In this document: positions 1-7,920 of the stretch, piece after piece
How the letters are laid out: each line of letters begins with the position of its first letter
How positions within the stretch are numbered: the first letter of the stretch is position 1
Source: CAVQZA01 sp963718355
Lineage (GTDB): Bacteria > Actinomycetota > Thermoleophilia > Gaiellales > Gaiellaceae
Length of the DNA stretch: 64,000 nucleotides
Assembly: GCA_963718355.1 (NCBI GenBank)
Contig: CAVQZA010000020.1
Location: 186,001-250,000 of the forward strand
Direction of reading: 5' to 3'
Position numbers and translations under genes: made by a program
Notes under the pieces: model-generated
What the model was told of the DNA's origin: nothing
The model's input: only the letters and a program-made list of their open reading frames with translations
Database searches by the model: none

Positions 1-934
1 GTCCGGCAGGCGGCGAGTCGACGAATCGCCAGCTCACCTTGTCGCTGTCGCCGTCGAGCTCCTTGAAGCCGAGGCAGCCGTTGAGGGCCGGCGAGACGTC
101 CATGCCGGCGTTGTTGAACTGTCCCTGAGCCGGCTGCGCGCTCGTCGTGCCGAAGACATATGCGGCGTCGTGGTAGAGGCTGCCGTGCGACGGGCCTGCA
201 TCCTCCACCTGTCCGTAACAAGTGCTCCCGTTCGGGCCGGTGATCGCCACCCAGTGGTTCTTCATGAAGCTGTAGCCCTGGTTCGTGCACTGCGACGAGC
301 CCGCAGCCCAAGGGATCACCTGGCAGCGCTCCTTGAACGCCGTGGAGTCGTTGACGTCGTCGAACGGGAGATCGAGGTAGAACGGGTTCTCGGCCGGGTG
401 CACGTTCGGGCTAGTCGGGAAGTAGCCGTTCGCGGCGGTTCGAGCCTCGGTCGCGCACTTGAACGTTGGGCCGGTGCCTGTGGGCCTGCCGTCGCAGCCG
501 CCGATCGGGGCGCCTGCGCAGTCGGTAGACGGGTCGAGGCCGAGGTTCAGGCCACCCGACCAGTGAGACGCCCATTGGGAGTCGTACGTCGAACACACCT
601 GTGAGCCGTCGGCGATCGACGCGTTGAAGATCTCGCCGACCCAGAACGTCGTCGAGACGATGTTCGTGTGCAGTGGATACGCGCCGGTGGACGCTGTCGG
701 CGGTGGTGTCGGCGGCGTCGGCGCCGGGGCAGTGGTGGTCGTCGTCGTCGTGGTGCTCTTGGTCTTGGTGGCGGTCGTGGTCGTTGTGCTGTGATGGTGG
801 CCGCCGCCGCCGCCCTTGCCGTTGCCTGCCTGCGCGGCAGCGGCCAGCAGGCCGAGCGCAAGGACAGCGGCCAGAAGCGCTGTCCGTTTCAGCCACGGTT
901 GACGCGTGGCTTCGAGCCGGTTGTTTCGTCCCAT
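1..934 (-). CDS. Secreted protein with Thr-rich linker, 3' end outside window
   Basis: The frame is open from ATG at 934 to the window edge without a stop, so the C-terminus is missing (311 codons seen). The start is preceded by a good ribosome site (GGAGGGG, 7 nt spacer). Residues about 17-36 form a hydrophobic signal peptide after a basic start (MGRNNRLEATRQPWLKR), followed by a Gly/His stretch and a Thr-rich linker (about residues 50-75), then a Cys-containing globular region rich in Trp, Asn, Asp and Gly with phrases such as CSTYDSQWASHWSGG and FMKNHWVAITGPNG. I do not recognise the family; it looks like an extracellular domain tethered through a flexible linker. That it is a real gene is well supported by codon pattern and signal peptide; its function is unknown. 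Confidence 0.8.
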   Translation of the reverse strand, partial: MGRNNRLEATRQPWLKRTALLAAVLALGLLAAAAQAGNGKGGGGGHHHSTTTTTATKTKSTTTTTTTTAPAPTPPTPPPTASTGAYPLHTNIVSTTFWVGEIFNASIADGSQVCSTYDSQWASHWSGGLNLGLDPSTDCAGAPIGGCDGRPTGTGPTFKCATEARTAANGYFPTSPNVHPAENPFYLDLPFDDVNDSTAFKERCQVIPWAAGSSQCTNQGYSFMKNHWVAITGPNGSTCYGQVEDAGPSHGSLYHDAAYVFGTTSAQPAQGQFNNAGMDVSPALNGCLGFKELDGDSDKVSWRFVDSPPAG

Positions 935-1106
935 GTCTGAACCCCTCCAGATCGAGCGTTGCTGGACGGCGGGCCGCACCGCCGCTCGCATTCCGCCGCT
1001 ACGTCGGCGCCGCGCGCGAGAGCATCAATCCCTCATCTGGGCGGCTAGGCTCGCGTCGCGGCGTAAGCCCAGGGTCCAAACTAGGTAAGGCGGAGGTAAT
1101 GCGGGT

Positions 1107-2255
1107 CTACGCGCCGGCGGCGCGTAGCTCGGCGTCACCGAGTTCATAGCCGCGTGCGATCAGACTGCGCATCGCGCTCTCCGTCCACGGTTTCTGCGAG
1201 CGGAGGCCCGGATCGAGACTGACGAGGCCGACCGAGCCGACGACCGCGATCCGCGGCACGCGCCGGTCGTGGCGGAACGGGAAGCGCGCCGCGGCGAAGC
1301 GCTCCTCGACCTCGCGCACGGCGGCGGCGCGCTCGGTCGGATCGGCCACGCTCGTCTCGAGCACGGCGCGGATGTCCGCGCCCAGCGACTCGAGCTCGGC
1401 GATCGACTCGTCCTTCTCGCGCGCCATGCGCTCCTCGAGCACGGTGTTGCGGTTGATCGAGACGCGGCCGAGGCGCGCGAGCATGTCCGCGAGGTGCGCC
1501 GGCTCGCCGCGGTCGGAGCGCTCCTCGGCCTCCTTCAGCTCGGCGATGAACGCGCGCACCGGCGGCACGCGGCCGATCCGCTCGAGCCGGTGGCGCATCG
1601 CCTGCAGCGGCAGCACGGTGAACTGCGGATAGCGCGGCAGGTAGCGGAACGAGACGATCAGCTCGACCTCGGGCCGCTCGTAGGCGTAACCGAGCGGGAA
1701 GTTGCGCACCCAGCCGCCGTCCGAGGCGATGCGGTCGCCGACGCGCATCGGCAACACGAACGCGCTCACCGCCGCGGAGGCGAGCAGCGCCTGCGCCATC
1801 TCCGCGGGCGGCGTCGTGCGCGACGAGTACGCGAGCTCGTAGCTCTCGTCCGAGCTGTCGTCGCCGTCGACGCTCAGATCGGTGGCGAGGACGACGAGCT
1901 CGATCGGCGAGTCCTGAAGCCCGAGCACGAGCTGCAGCGGATCCTCCATCCGCTCGGTGATCGTCTGCGGGAGCGCGTACTCGTGCAGCCCGAGCAGCGG
2001 CAGGCGCCAGAGGCGATGCGGGCGGAACGTGTCCTCCGGGCGGAGCGTGAGCAGGAAGCGCTCGAGGTCGTCGAGCCGGTCGAGCGCGGCCATGATCCCG
2101 GTGAGCGCGCCCGCCGAGGTGCCGAAGATCCAGCCGACGCGCGGCCAGAGGTCGCTCTCGCGCACGCGACGCAGGAAGCCGAGCTCCATCACGGTCGCGT
2201 TGATCCCGCCGCCCGAAAGGACGATGGCGACATCGCGCCCTTCGTTGTCGCTCAT
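1107..2255 (-). CDS. Patatin-like phospholipase / serine lipase
   Basis: 382 aa. The N-terminus has the patatin oxyanion-hole glycine motif (LSGGGINA), the nucleophile elbow GTSAG (about residue 46) and the catalytic Asp in the DGGW motif (about residue 178), giving a complete Ser-Asp dyad. The family (RssA/YchK-type patatins) hydrolyses acyl chains from lipids in the cytoplasm or at the membrane face; the substrate here cannot be told. No signal peptide or membrane segment. It is transcribed divergently from pcaG with only 21 bp between the two start codons, so the promoters must overlap and at least one mRNA has little or no leader. It occupies the place where pcaH would be expected. Confidence 0.88.
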   Translation of the reverse strand: MSDNEGRDVAIVLSGGGINATVMELGFLRRVRESDLWPRVGWIFGTSAGALTGIMAALDRLDDLERFLLTLRPEDTFRPHRLWRLPLLGLHEYALPQTITERMEDPLQLVLGLQDSPIELVVLATDLSVDGDDSSDESYELAYSSRTTPPAEMAQALLASAAVSAFVLPMRVGDRIASDGGWVRNFPLGYAYERPEVELIVSFRYLPRYPQFTVLPLQAMRHRLERIGRVPPVRAFIAELKEAEERSDRGEPAHLADMLARLGRVSINRNTVLEERMAREKDESIAELESLGADIRAVLETSVADPTERAAAVREVEERFAAARFPFRHDRRVPRIAVVGSVGLVSLDPGLRSQKPWTESAMRSLIARGYELGDAELRAAGA

Positions 2256-2276
2256 CCTGCGATGCTATGCGCCACG

Positions 2277-2855
2277 ATGAGCGATCCGCCTCTTTCCCTC
2301 ACCGCTTCGCAGACGGTCGGGCCCTACCTGACGATCGGCCTCATCCGCGAGCTCGTCGTCCCGGAGCTCGTCGATCGCGCCGACCCGCGCGCGGTCGTGA
2401 TCCGCGGCACGCTCTTCGACGGCGAAGGGGAAGTCGTCCCCGACGGGATGATCGAGATCTGGCAGGCGAACGCGGGCGGCCGCTACGCGAGCGAGCTCGA
2501 TGTGCGCGGCGACGTGGCGCTCGAGGAGGGCTTCCTCGGCTTCGGCCGCTCGAGCACCGTCGACGGTGGCGCGTTCGAATTCGTCACCCTCAAGCCCGGC
2601 CAGGTGCCGTGGCCTCACGGCGGCCTGCAGGCGCCCCACCTCGTGGTCGGCATCTTCGCGCGCGGGATGCTGAAGCGGCTCGTCACGCGCATGTACTTCC
2701 CGGACGAGACGGAGGCGAACGCGGCCGACCCGGTCCTGTCGGGGCTCGACGAGGCTGCGCGGGCCACGCTGGTCGCCCGGGAAACCGAAGGTGGCGTCCT
2801 CCAGTTCGACATCAGGCTCCAGGGCCCGGGCCAGACGACGTTCTTCGCGGTGTGA
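2277..2855 (+). CDS. pcaG: Protocatechuate 3,4-dioxygenase alpha subunit
   Basis: 192 aa. Intradiol ring-cleavage dioxygenase fold; the alpha-subunit version is indicated by the stretch TLKPGQVPWPHGGLQAPHLV and by ARGMLKRLVTRMYFPDE (about residues 104-142), which match PcaG rather than the iron-binding PcaH. PcaGH converts protocatechuate to 3-carboxy-cis,cis-muconate. ATG at 2277 follows the divergent patatin start by 21 bp. The gene leads a tight operon: its stop overlaps the pcaB start by 4 nt (GTGA). The oddity is that pcaH, which normally precedes pcaG and supplies the catalytic Fe(III) site, is absent; it must be elsewhere in the genome or lost. Identification as an intradiol dioxygenase is firm. 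Confidence 0.92.
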   Translation: MSDPPLSLTASQTVGPYLTIGLIRELVVPELVDRADPRAVVIRGTLFDGEGEVVPDGMIEIWQANAGGRYASELDVRGDVALEEGFLGFGRSSTVDGGAFEFVTLKPGQVPWPHGGLQAPHLVVGIFARGMLKRLVTRMYFPDETEANAADPVLSGLDEAARATLVARETEGGVLQFDIRLQGPGQTTFFAV

Positions 2856-4129
2856 CCGCGTTCGACGCGCTCCTCGTCCCTGACGACCTGCGCGAGGCCG
2901 TCTCCGGGCGCGCGTGGCTGACCGGGATGCTCGACGCGGAGCGGGCGCTGGCCGCCGCGGAGGTGAAGGCCGGAATCGTCCCGGCCGACGCGGCGGCGGC
3001 GATCGGCGCCGCGTGCGACCCGGGCCGGTACGACTTCGACGAGCTTCTCGTCCAGGGCCGTCTCGGCGGCGCTCCGGTCGAGCCGCTCGTCCGCGCGCTG
3101 CGCGAGCAGGTCGACGGCGAGGCCGCGAGCTGGGTGCACTGGGGCGCGACGAGCCAGGACATCCTCGACACCGCCGCGATGCTCGTCGCGACGCATGTGG
3201 TCGAACTGATCCTCGCCGAGTCGCGCACGCTTGCCGAGGGCTGCGCCGCGCTCGCCGAGCGGTACCGCGCGACGCCGATGGCGGCGCGGACGCTCCTCCA
3301 GCACGCCGTGCCGACGACGTTCGGGCTGAAGGCGGCGGGCTGGCTCGTCGCCGTGCTCGACGCGCGCCGCGCCCTCGCCGCGATCCGGCTCCCGGCGCAG
3401 CTCGGCGGCGCGGCCGGGACGCTCGGTGCGCTCGGCGCGCGGGGCCCGGAGGTGACGCGCCTCTTCGCCGCGGAGGTCGGCCTCGAGGAGCCGACGCTCC
3501 CGTGGCACACGAATCGCACCGTTGTCGCCGGGCTCGGCTCTGCGCTCGCGATCCTCGCGGGAGTCGCCGGCAAGCTCGGCCGCGACGTGACGCTGCTCGC
3601 CCAGACAGAGGTCGGCGAGGTCTCGGAGGCTGTCGGCGGCGACTCCTCGACGATGCCGCACAAGCACAATCCCGTCGGCTCGGTCCTCGCGATCGCCTGC
3701 TCGCGCCGTGCCGCCGCCGCCGCGGGCGAGCTGGTCGGCGCGCTCGTCCAGGAGCACGAGCGGGCCGCGGGCGCATGGCACGCCGAGACGCCTGGGCTGT
3801 GCGACGCGCTCGCCTACTCGGGCGCCGCCGTCGCATGGGCTCGAGACGTAGTCGGCGGCCTCGAAGTCCATCCCGAGCGGATGCGCGAGAACCTCGACCC
3901 GTCCCTCGCCGCCGAGCAGGTCGCCTTCGCGCTCACACCGGCGCTCGGCCGCGCCGAGGCGCACGCCCTCGTCCGCGAGGCCGGCAGCCCGCTTCGTGAG
4001 GCGCTCCTCGCCGACCCACGTGTGACCATGACGCCGGAGCTCGAGGCCGCCTTCGACCCGCAGACCGCGCTCGCCGCCGTCGACGAGCTGATCGACCGCG
4101 CGCTCGCGCGCGCCAAGGAGGAGCTGTGA
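2852..4129 (+). CDS. pcaB: 3-carboxy-cis,cis-muconate cycloisomerase
   Basis: 425 aa, fumarase/aspartase superfamily. The superfamily signature GGDSSTMPHKHNPVGS lies at about residues 264-279, and the TSQDILDTA region (about residue 104) is also typical. PcaB lactonises the PcaGH product to 4-carboxymuconolactone in the protocatechuate branch of the beta-ketoadipate pathway. The GTG start overlaps the pcaG stop in GTGA, which fixes the start; the upstream open frame is only a shadow of pcaG. The stop overlaps pcaC in the same way, implying coupled translation of the operon. Confidence 0.94.
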   Translation: MTAFDALLVPDDLREAVSGRAWLTGMLDAERALAAAEVKAGIVPADAAAAIGAACDPGRYDFDELLVQGRLGGAPVEPLVRALREQVDGEAASWVHWGATSQDILDTAAMLVATHVVELILAESRTLAEGCAALAERYRATPMAARTLLQHAVPTTFGLKAAGWLVAVLDARRALAAIRLPAQLGGAAGTLGALGARGPEVTRLFAAEVGLEEPTLPWHTNRTVVAGLGSALAILAGVAGKLGRDVTLLAQTEVGEVSEAVGGDSSTMPHKHNPVGSVLAIACSRRAAAAAGELVGALVQEHERAAGAWHAETPGLCDALAYSGAAVAWARDVVGGLEVHPERMRENLDPSLAAEQVAFALTPALGRAEAHALVREAGSPLREALLADPRVTMTPELEAAFDPQTALAAVDELIDRALARAKEEL

Positions 4130-4500
4130 GCGAGACCCACGACAGGGGCATGGAGGTCCGCCGCGAGGTGCTCGGCGACGCACACGTCGACGCGGCGATC
4201 GAGCGCACGACCGGGTTCACCGCCGACTTCCAGGATCTGATCACCCGCTATGCGTGGGGCGAGATCTGGTCGCGCCCCGGGCTCGACCGGCGCACGCGCA
4301 GCTGCATCACCCTCACAGCGCTCGTCGCACTCGGCCGCGACGAGGAGCTCGCGATGCACGTGCGCGCCGCGCTGCGAAACGGCGTGACCCCGGACGAGAT
4401 CAAGGAAGTGCTGCTCCAGAGCGCCGTCTACTGCGGCGTGCCCGCGGCGAACTCGGCGTTCGCGATCGCCCAGCGCGTGCTCGCCGAGGAAGGGTTGTGA
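4126..4500 (+). CDS. pcaC: 4-carboxymuconolactone decarboxylase
   Basis: 124 aa, the usual length of stand-alone PcaC. The AhpD/CMD-like region RTRSCITLTALVALGRDEELAMHVRAAL and the following TPDEIKEVLLQSAVYCGVPAAN are diagnostic. The enzyme decarboxylates 4-carboxymuconolactone to 3-oxoadipate enol-lactone. It is not fused to the enol-lactone hydrolase PcaD, unlike pcaL genes of some actinobacteria, and no pcaD is present in the window. GTG start in a GTGA overlap with pcaB; the stop overlaps pobA by 4 nt. Confidence 0.94.
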   Translation: MSETHDRGMEVRREVLGDAHVDAAIERTTGFTADFQDLITRYAWGEIWSRPGLDRRTRSCITLTALVALGRDEELAMHVRAALRNGVTPDEIKEVLLQSAVYCGVPAANSAFAIAQRVLAEEGL

Positions 4501-5663
4501 CCCGGACACAGGTTGCGATCGTCGGCGCGGGGCCGGCCGGCCTGACTCTGGCCCAGCTCCTCCACAACGAGGGGATCGACTCGGTAGTCCTCGAAAATCG
4601 CAGCCGCCCCTACGTCGAGGCGCGCGTCCGCGCCGGCGTCGTCGAGCAGGGCATCGTCGATCTACTCACCGAGGCGGGAGTGGGGGAGCGGATGCACCGC
4701 GACGGGCTCTTCCACCACGGGATCGAGCTCCAGTTCGCCGGCGAGCGCCACCGGATGCCGCTGAGCGAGCTCGCCGGGGGGCGCGGCATCATGATCTACG
4801 GCCAGACCGAGATCGTGAAGGACCTGATCGCCGCGCGGCTCGAGACCGGTCGCCCGCTCCTGTTCGAGGTCGACGACGTGACCGTCGACCCCGAGAGGCC
4901 GCTCGTCCGCTACACCCACGAGGGCGAGCAGCACGAGCTCGAGTGCGATGCGATCGCCGGCTGCGACGGCTTCCACGGCATCTGCCGGCCGAGCATCCCC
5001 GACGGCGTCCTCTCGACCTTCGTGCGCGACTACCCGTACGGCTGGCTCGGGATCATCGCTGCGGTCGCGCCGTCGAACGACGAGCTGATCTACGCACACC
5101 ACGAGCGCGGTTTCGCGCTGCTCAGCCTGCGCTCGCCCGAGCTGAGCCGCCTCTACGTCCAGTGCGACCCGGACGAGGACATCGCCCTTTGGCCCGACGA
5201 GCGGATCTGGGAGGAGCTCCAGCTGCGTCTCGCTCTCGACGGCTGGACACTCGCCGAGGGGCCGATCCTGGAGAAGGGCGTCACCCCGATGCGGAGCTTC
5301 GTCGTCGAGCCGATGCAGTACGGGCGCCTGTTCCTCGCCGGCGACGCGGCGCACATCGTGCCGCCGACCGGCGCGAAGGGGCTCAATCTCGCGATCCACG
5401 ACGTGAGCGTGCTCGCCACGGCGCTCGCCTCGTGGTACCGCACCGGGTCGGAGGCCGAGCTCGACGCCTACACCGAGTCGTGCCTGCGCCGCGTCTGGCG
5501 CGCCGAGCACTTCTCGTGGTGGATGACCTCGATGCTGCATCGCTCGCCCGCCGGCGATCCGTTCGACGAGCGGCTCCAGCTCTCCCAGCTGCGCTACCTG
5601 ACGACATCGAAGGCCGCGGCCACGGGACTCGCCGAGAACTACGTCGGCATCGAGCGGGTCTAG
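4497..5663 (+). CDS. pobA: 4-hydroxybenzoate 3-monooxygenase
   Basis: 388 aa, class A flavoprotein hydroxylase that makes protocatechuate from 4-hydroxybenzoate with NAD(P)H and O2, so it feeds the pca enzymes encoded upstream. Visible motifs: N-terminal dinucleotide fold GAGPAGL (residues 9-15), RAGVVEQ (about residues 44-50), the CDGFHG motif near residue 160 and the second FAD motif GDAAHIVPPTGAKGLN (about residues 281-296). GTG start overlaps pcaC (GTGA). It is the last gene of the operon; its TAG stop is shared as CTAG with the stop of the convergent regulator. Confidence 0.95.
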   Translation: MTRTQVAIVGAGPAGLTLAQLLHNEGIDSVVLENRSRPYVEARVRAGVVEQGIVDLLTEAGVGERMHRDGLFHHGIELQFAGERHRMPLSELAGGRGIMIYGQTEIVKDLIAARLETGRPLLFEVDDVTVDPERPLVRYTHEGEQHELECDAIAGCDGFHGICRPSIPDGVLSTFVRDYPYGWLGIIAAVAPSNDELIYAHHERGFALLSLRSPELSRLYVQCDPDEDIALWPDERIWEELQLRLALDGWTLAEGPILEKGVTPMRSFVVEPMQYGRLFLAGDAAHIVPPTGAKGLNLAIHDVSVLATALASWYRTGSEAELDAYTESCLRRVWRAEHFSWWMTSMLHRSPAGDPFDERLQLSQLRYLTTSKAAATGLAENYVGIERV

Positions 5664-6235
5664 GCCGAGCGCAGCACGACCGAGAGGATGCGCGCGGGCC
5701 CATCGCTCTCGTTGCGAAACCGGCGCAGGCGCTCGCGCTCGAGATAGATGTGGTCGCCCGCGCAGAGCGTGAGCGGCGGGTCGTCGTCGACGTGCACGAC
5801 GAGCTCACCGTCGAGGACGTACACGAACGCATCGCCGATGTTGCGGACAGCCTCGGCGTTCCCGCCGCCGGAAGTGATCGTCGATAGAGACGGCCGCAGC
5901 GGGCGGGGCGCGTCGGCCAGGAACTGGATCTCGAGCCCTTCCGTCGCCGAGATCAGGCGGCGGCGCTGTTCGAACTCCTCGACGTCCTCGGTCGAGCGAT
6001 CGGAGCCGTGGACCACGTCCGCGATGTCGACGCCGTAGTACTGGGTCAGCCGCATCAGCCGTCCGATCGAGAGGTCGGAGGTGCCCTTCTCGACCATGGA
6101 GAGGAACGACGCCGAGATTTCGGTTGCCGCCGCAACCTCGGCGAGCGAACGACCGGCCGCAAGGCGGGACTCACGAAGCCGCCTGCCGAGCTCGGGTTGC
6201 GGGGTCGCACCCATTAGGCGCGAGGACATTACCAA
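5660..6235 (-). CDS. XRE-family regulator with C-terminal cupin domain
   Basis: 191 aa. An N-terminal helix-turn-helix of Cro/XRE type (about residues 14-70, with RRLRESRLAAGRSLAEVAAATEISASFLSMVEKG) is followed by a linker and a small cupin domain (about residues 110-185). This architecture is typical of regulators that sense small molecules such as amino acids or aromatics. The gene faces pobA and overlaps it by 4 nt. Its position beside pcaGBC-pobA suggests it may control aromatic degradation, but that is inference: classical regulators are PobR, PcaQ or PcaR. Alternative starts exist at the third and eighth codon (MVMSSRLM); the first is given. Confidence 0.85.
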   Translation of the reverse strand: MVMSSRLMGATPQPELGRRLRESRLAAGRSLAEVAAATEISASFLSMVEKGTSDLSIGRLMRLTQYYGVDIADVVHGSDRSTEDVEEFEQRRRLISATEGLEIQFLADAPRPLRPSLSTITSGGGNAEAVRNIGDAFVYVLDGELVVHVDDDPPLTLCAGDHIYLERERLRRFRNESDGPARILSVVLRSA

Positions 6236-6243
6236 GCAAAAAG

Positions 6244-6314
6244 AGCGGGCGGCGGGAATCGAACCCGCGTGACTAGCTTGGAAGGCTAGGGCTCTACCAT
6301 TGAGCTACGCCCGC
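6244..6314 (-). tRNA. tRNA-Gly(TCC)
   Basis: The reverse strand folds into a 71-nt cloverleaf: acceptor GCGGGCG/CGCCCGC, D arm GCTC...GAGC, anticodon stem CTAGC/GCTAG around loop CTTCCAA (anticodon TCC, reads GGA), and T arm with GGTTCGATTCC. CCA is not encoded. A T-rich stretch (CTTTTTG) follows on the reverse strand and may end transcription. Confidence 0.95.
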
Positions 6315-6331
6315 GTCGTTCGAAAGGGTAC

Positions 6332-6712
6332 TCAGTCTTCGTCGAGCAGGATCACGCTCTCCTGCTCGTTCGGGTCGGTGCGGGCGATCACGGCGCGGAT
6401 CGTCTTGTCGGTCGGGTTGTACGGTTGGTGCGGCATGCCGGCCGGGATGTAGACGAAGTCGCCCTCCTCGACCCGCATCACGTGCTCGAGGTTCGGCCCG
6501 TGGCGCATCTCGGATGCGCCTTCGAGCATGAAGATCGCGGTCTCGTGGGCCTCGTGGTAGTGCGGCCTCGCAACGGCGCCCGGCGGCATCTCGAGCAGGT
6601 GCATGCAGATCCCGTTCGCGCCCGTGCTCTCGGCCGAGACCCCCGCAAAGTAGTCGAGCCCCTGCTTGCCGCGGAAGCCCTCACCGTTGTGGATGAGTCT
6701 GCACTCGGCCAT
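6332..6712 (-). CDS. Cupin domain protein
   Basis: 126 aa, a single cupin barrel. Metal-ligand motifs are visible: H-Y-H-E-x-H-E in RPHYHEAHETAIFMLEG (about residues 46-63) and PAGMPHQPYN (about residues 86-95). Such proteins range from regulators to isomerases and dioxygenases; the reaction cannot be assigned. The start at 6712 (MAECRLIHNG) was preferred because the longer open frame is a shadow of the upstream phosphatase gene. It is probably the last gene of a cyclophilin-phosphatase-cupin operon. Confidence 0.85.
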   Translation of the reverse strand: MAECRLIHNGEGFRGKQGLDYFAGVSAESTGANGICMHLLEMPPGAVARPHYHEAHETAIFMLEGASEMRHGPNLEHVMRVEEGDFVYIPAGMPHQPYNPTDKTIRAVIARTDPNEQESVILLDED

Positions 6713-6720
6713 CGCGTCAA

Positions 6721-7302
6721 CTATACGACGAGCTGTTCGATCCGGTCGACGGCGGCCGCGAGTTGCGGGGCGTCGAAGAGGTAGGGAGCGGCGTTCGGGA
6801 TGTCGTGGCACGGGCGGTCGAGATCATCGGAGCCGAGGCCCGCATTCGCGAGATAGCGGATCGGCAGCTCGTGACAGACCACGAGCACCGACTCGTGCGG
6901 GAGCTCGAGCACGCGCCGCAGCGCGGCGACGTAGCGGCCGGCGGTCTCGTCGAGGCTCTCGCCGCCGGGGAACCGGTCGGCGCGAGTGTGCGCGGCCTTC
7001 CACGCCTGGTAGTCGGCGACCGTCGCTCCCTCGAGCTCGCCGACGGCGACATCGTCGAGGCCGGGCTCCTCGAGGAACGGCACCTCGCGGCCTGCGAGCG
7101 CGAGCTCGGCGGTACGGCGCGTGCGGGCAAAGCGGGTGTGCACGCAGACGTCGATCGCCGTGCCGGCGAGCTGATGCCCGAGTTGCCGCGCCTCCGCCTC
7201 GCCGGCCGCGGTCAACGGCACCAGCTTCGCTGGATCGCCGTTGATCCGCCTCTCGACGTTCAGGACCGACTGGCCGTGCCGGGCGAAGACGAGTCGCTTC
7301 AG
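6721..7302 (-). CDS. Histidine phosphatase family protein (probable CTG start)
   Basis: 193 aa if translation begins at CTG 7302. The catalytic RHGQS motif is at residues 8-12 and the second His at VLVVCHELPIRYL; the layout fits cofactor-independent phosphoglycerate mutase-like/PhoE phosphatases. The only canonical in-frame start (GTG at 7221) would delete the RHG catalytic motif, and I found no ATG, GTG or TTG in frame upstream before the in-frame stop near 7765. The CTG overlaps the TGA of the upstream cyclophilin gene (CTGA), the same geometry as ATGA coupling. Substrate unknown. Confidence 0.88.
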   Translation of the reverse strand: MKRLVFARHGQSVLNVERRINGDPAKLVPLTAAGEAEARQLGHQLAGTAIDVCVHTRFARTRRTAELALAGREVPFLEEPGLDDVAVGELEGATVADYQAWKAAHTRADRFPGGESLDETAGRYVAALRRVLELPHESVLVVCHELPIRYLANAGLGSDDLDRPCHDIPNAAPYLFDAPQLAAAVDRIEQLVV

Positions 7303-7754
7303 CCCAGCTCGACCCGCTCGATCTTCACCTCGTCGTGGGGCCGGTCGGAGCCGTCGCGCGGCACCTTCTCGATCGTGTCCACGACGTCCATCCCGTCGGT
7401 GACCTTCCCGAAGACGGTGTGCTTGCCGTCGAGCCAGGAGGCCGCGTCGGCGGTGACGATGAAGAACTGGCTCCCGTTGGTGTTCGGGCCCGCGTTCGCC
7501 ATCGCGAGCGCGCCGCGGACGATCTTGTGGTCGTTGAACTCGTCCTCGAACTGGTAGCCCGGGCCGCCGCGGCCGGTGCCGGTCGGATCTCCGCCCTGGA
7601 TCATGAAGTCGGGGATCACCCGGTGGAAGATGACACCGTCGTAGAACCCGTCCGCGGCGAGCTTGGTGAAGTTCTCGACAGTCTTGGGCGCGTCCTCGGG
7701 ATAGAGCTCGAGGACGATGGCGCCGTGGTTTGTATGCAGCGTGGCTTGAGTCAT
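7299..7754 (-). CDS. Cyclophilin-type peptidyl-prolyl cis-trans isomerase
   Basis: 151 aa, a compact cytoplasmic cyclophilin. Visible family blocks: FHRVIPDFMIQGGDPTGTGRGGPGYQFEDE split around residues 50-79, NTNGSQFFI (about residues 97-105) and LDGKHTVFGKV (about residues 113-123), including the catalytic Arg of FHRV. It catalyses proline isomerisation during protein folding. Start at ATG 7754 (MTQATLHTNHG); longer open frames upstream are spurious because they cross tRNA-Arg. First gene of a three-gene minus-strand operon, divergent from tRNA-Arg. Confidence 0.95.
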   Translation of the reverse strand: MTQATLHTNHGAIVLELYPEDAPKTVENFTKLAADGFYDGVIFHRVIPDFMIQGGDPTGTGRGGPGYQFEDEFNDHKIVRGALAMANAGPNTNGSQFFIVTADAASWLDGKHTVFGKVTDGMDVVDTIEKVPRDGSDRPHDEVKIERVELG

Positions 7755-7776
7755 GGGCGGCACGCTACCGCACTCG

Positions 7777-7782
7777 TACACT
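7777..7782 (+). promoter_or_regulatory. -10 element TACACT for tRNA-Arg(TCT)
   Basis: TACACT followed by TTCC, 11 nt before the first base of the mature tRNA. The same hexamer with the same 11-nt spacing precedes tRNA-Ala (43185-43190), and TACACTTC also precedes rplU (39973). No convincing -35 box is visible. Confidence 0.55.
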
Positions 7783-7793
7783 TCCGCTTCAGC

Positions 7794-7866
7794 GCGCCCG
7801 TAGCTCAGTGGACAGAGCGACGGCCTTCTAAGCCGTGGGTCGGAGGTTCGAATCCTCCCGGGCGCA
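7794..7866 (+). tRNA. tRNA-Arg(TCT)
   Basis: 73 nt with acceptor GCGCCCG/CGGGCGC, anticodon stem ACGGC/GCCGT, loop CTTCTAA (anticodon TCT, reads AGA) and T arm GGAGGTTCGAATCCTCC. Discriminator A; CCA not encoded. Confidence 0.96.
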
Positions 7867-7870
7867 CTGA

Positions 7871-7904
7871 GCGGAGAGAGCCCCGCGACGAGGGCTCTCT
7901 CCGC
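7871..7904. terminator. Bidirectional hairpin between tRNA-Arg and collagen-like gene
   Basis: A perfect 13-bp stem (7871-7883 with 7892-7904) around an 8-nt loop lies between two convergent transcription units. No T-run on either strand, but the position and stability fit a two-way terminator. Confidence 0.7.
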
Positions 7905-7920
7905 CGTGGAAGATCCGCAG

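Noticed and set aside
2265..4183. Long minus-strand open frames (over 500 codons) opposite pcaG-pcaB
   Set aside because: They are Arg/Ala-rich antisense shadows produced by high GC; the plus-strand frames carry clear enzyme motifs and overlapping starts.
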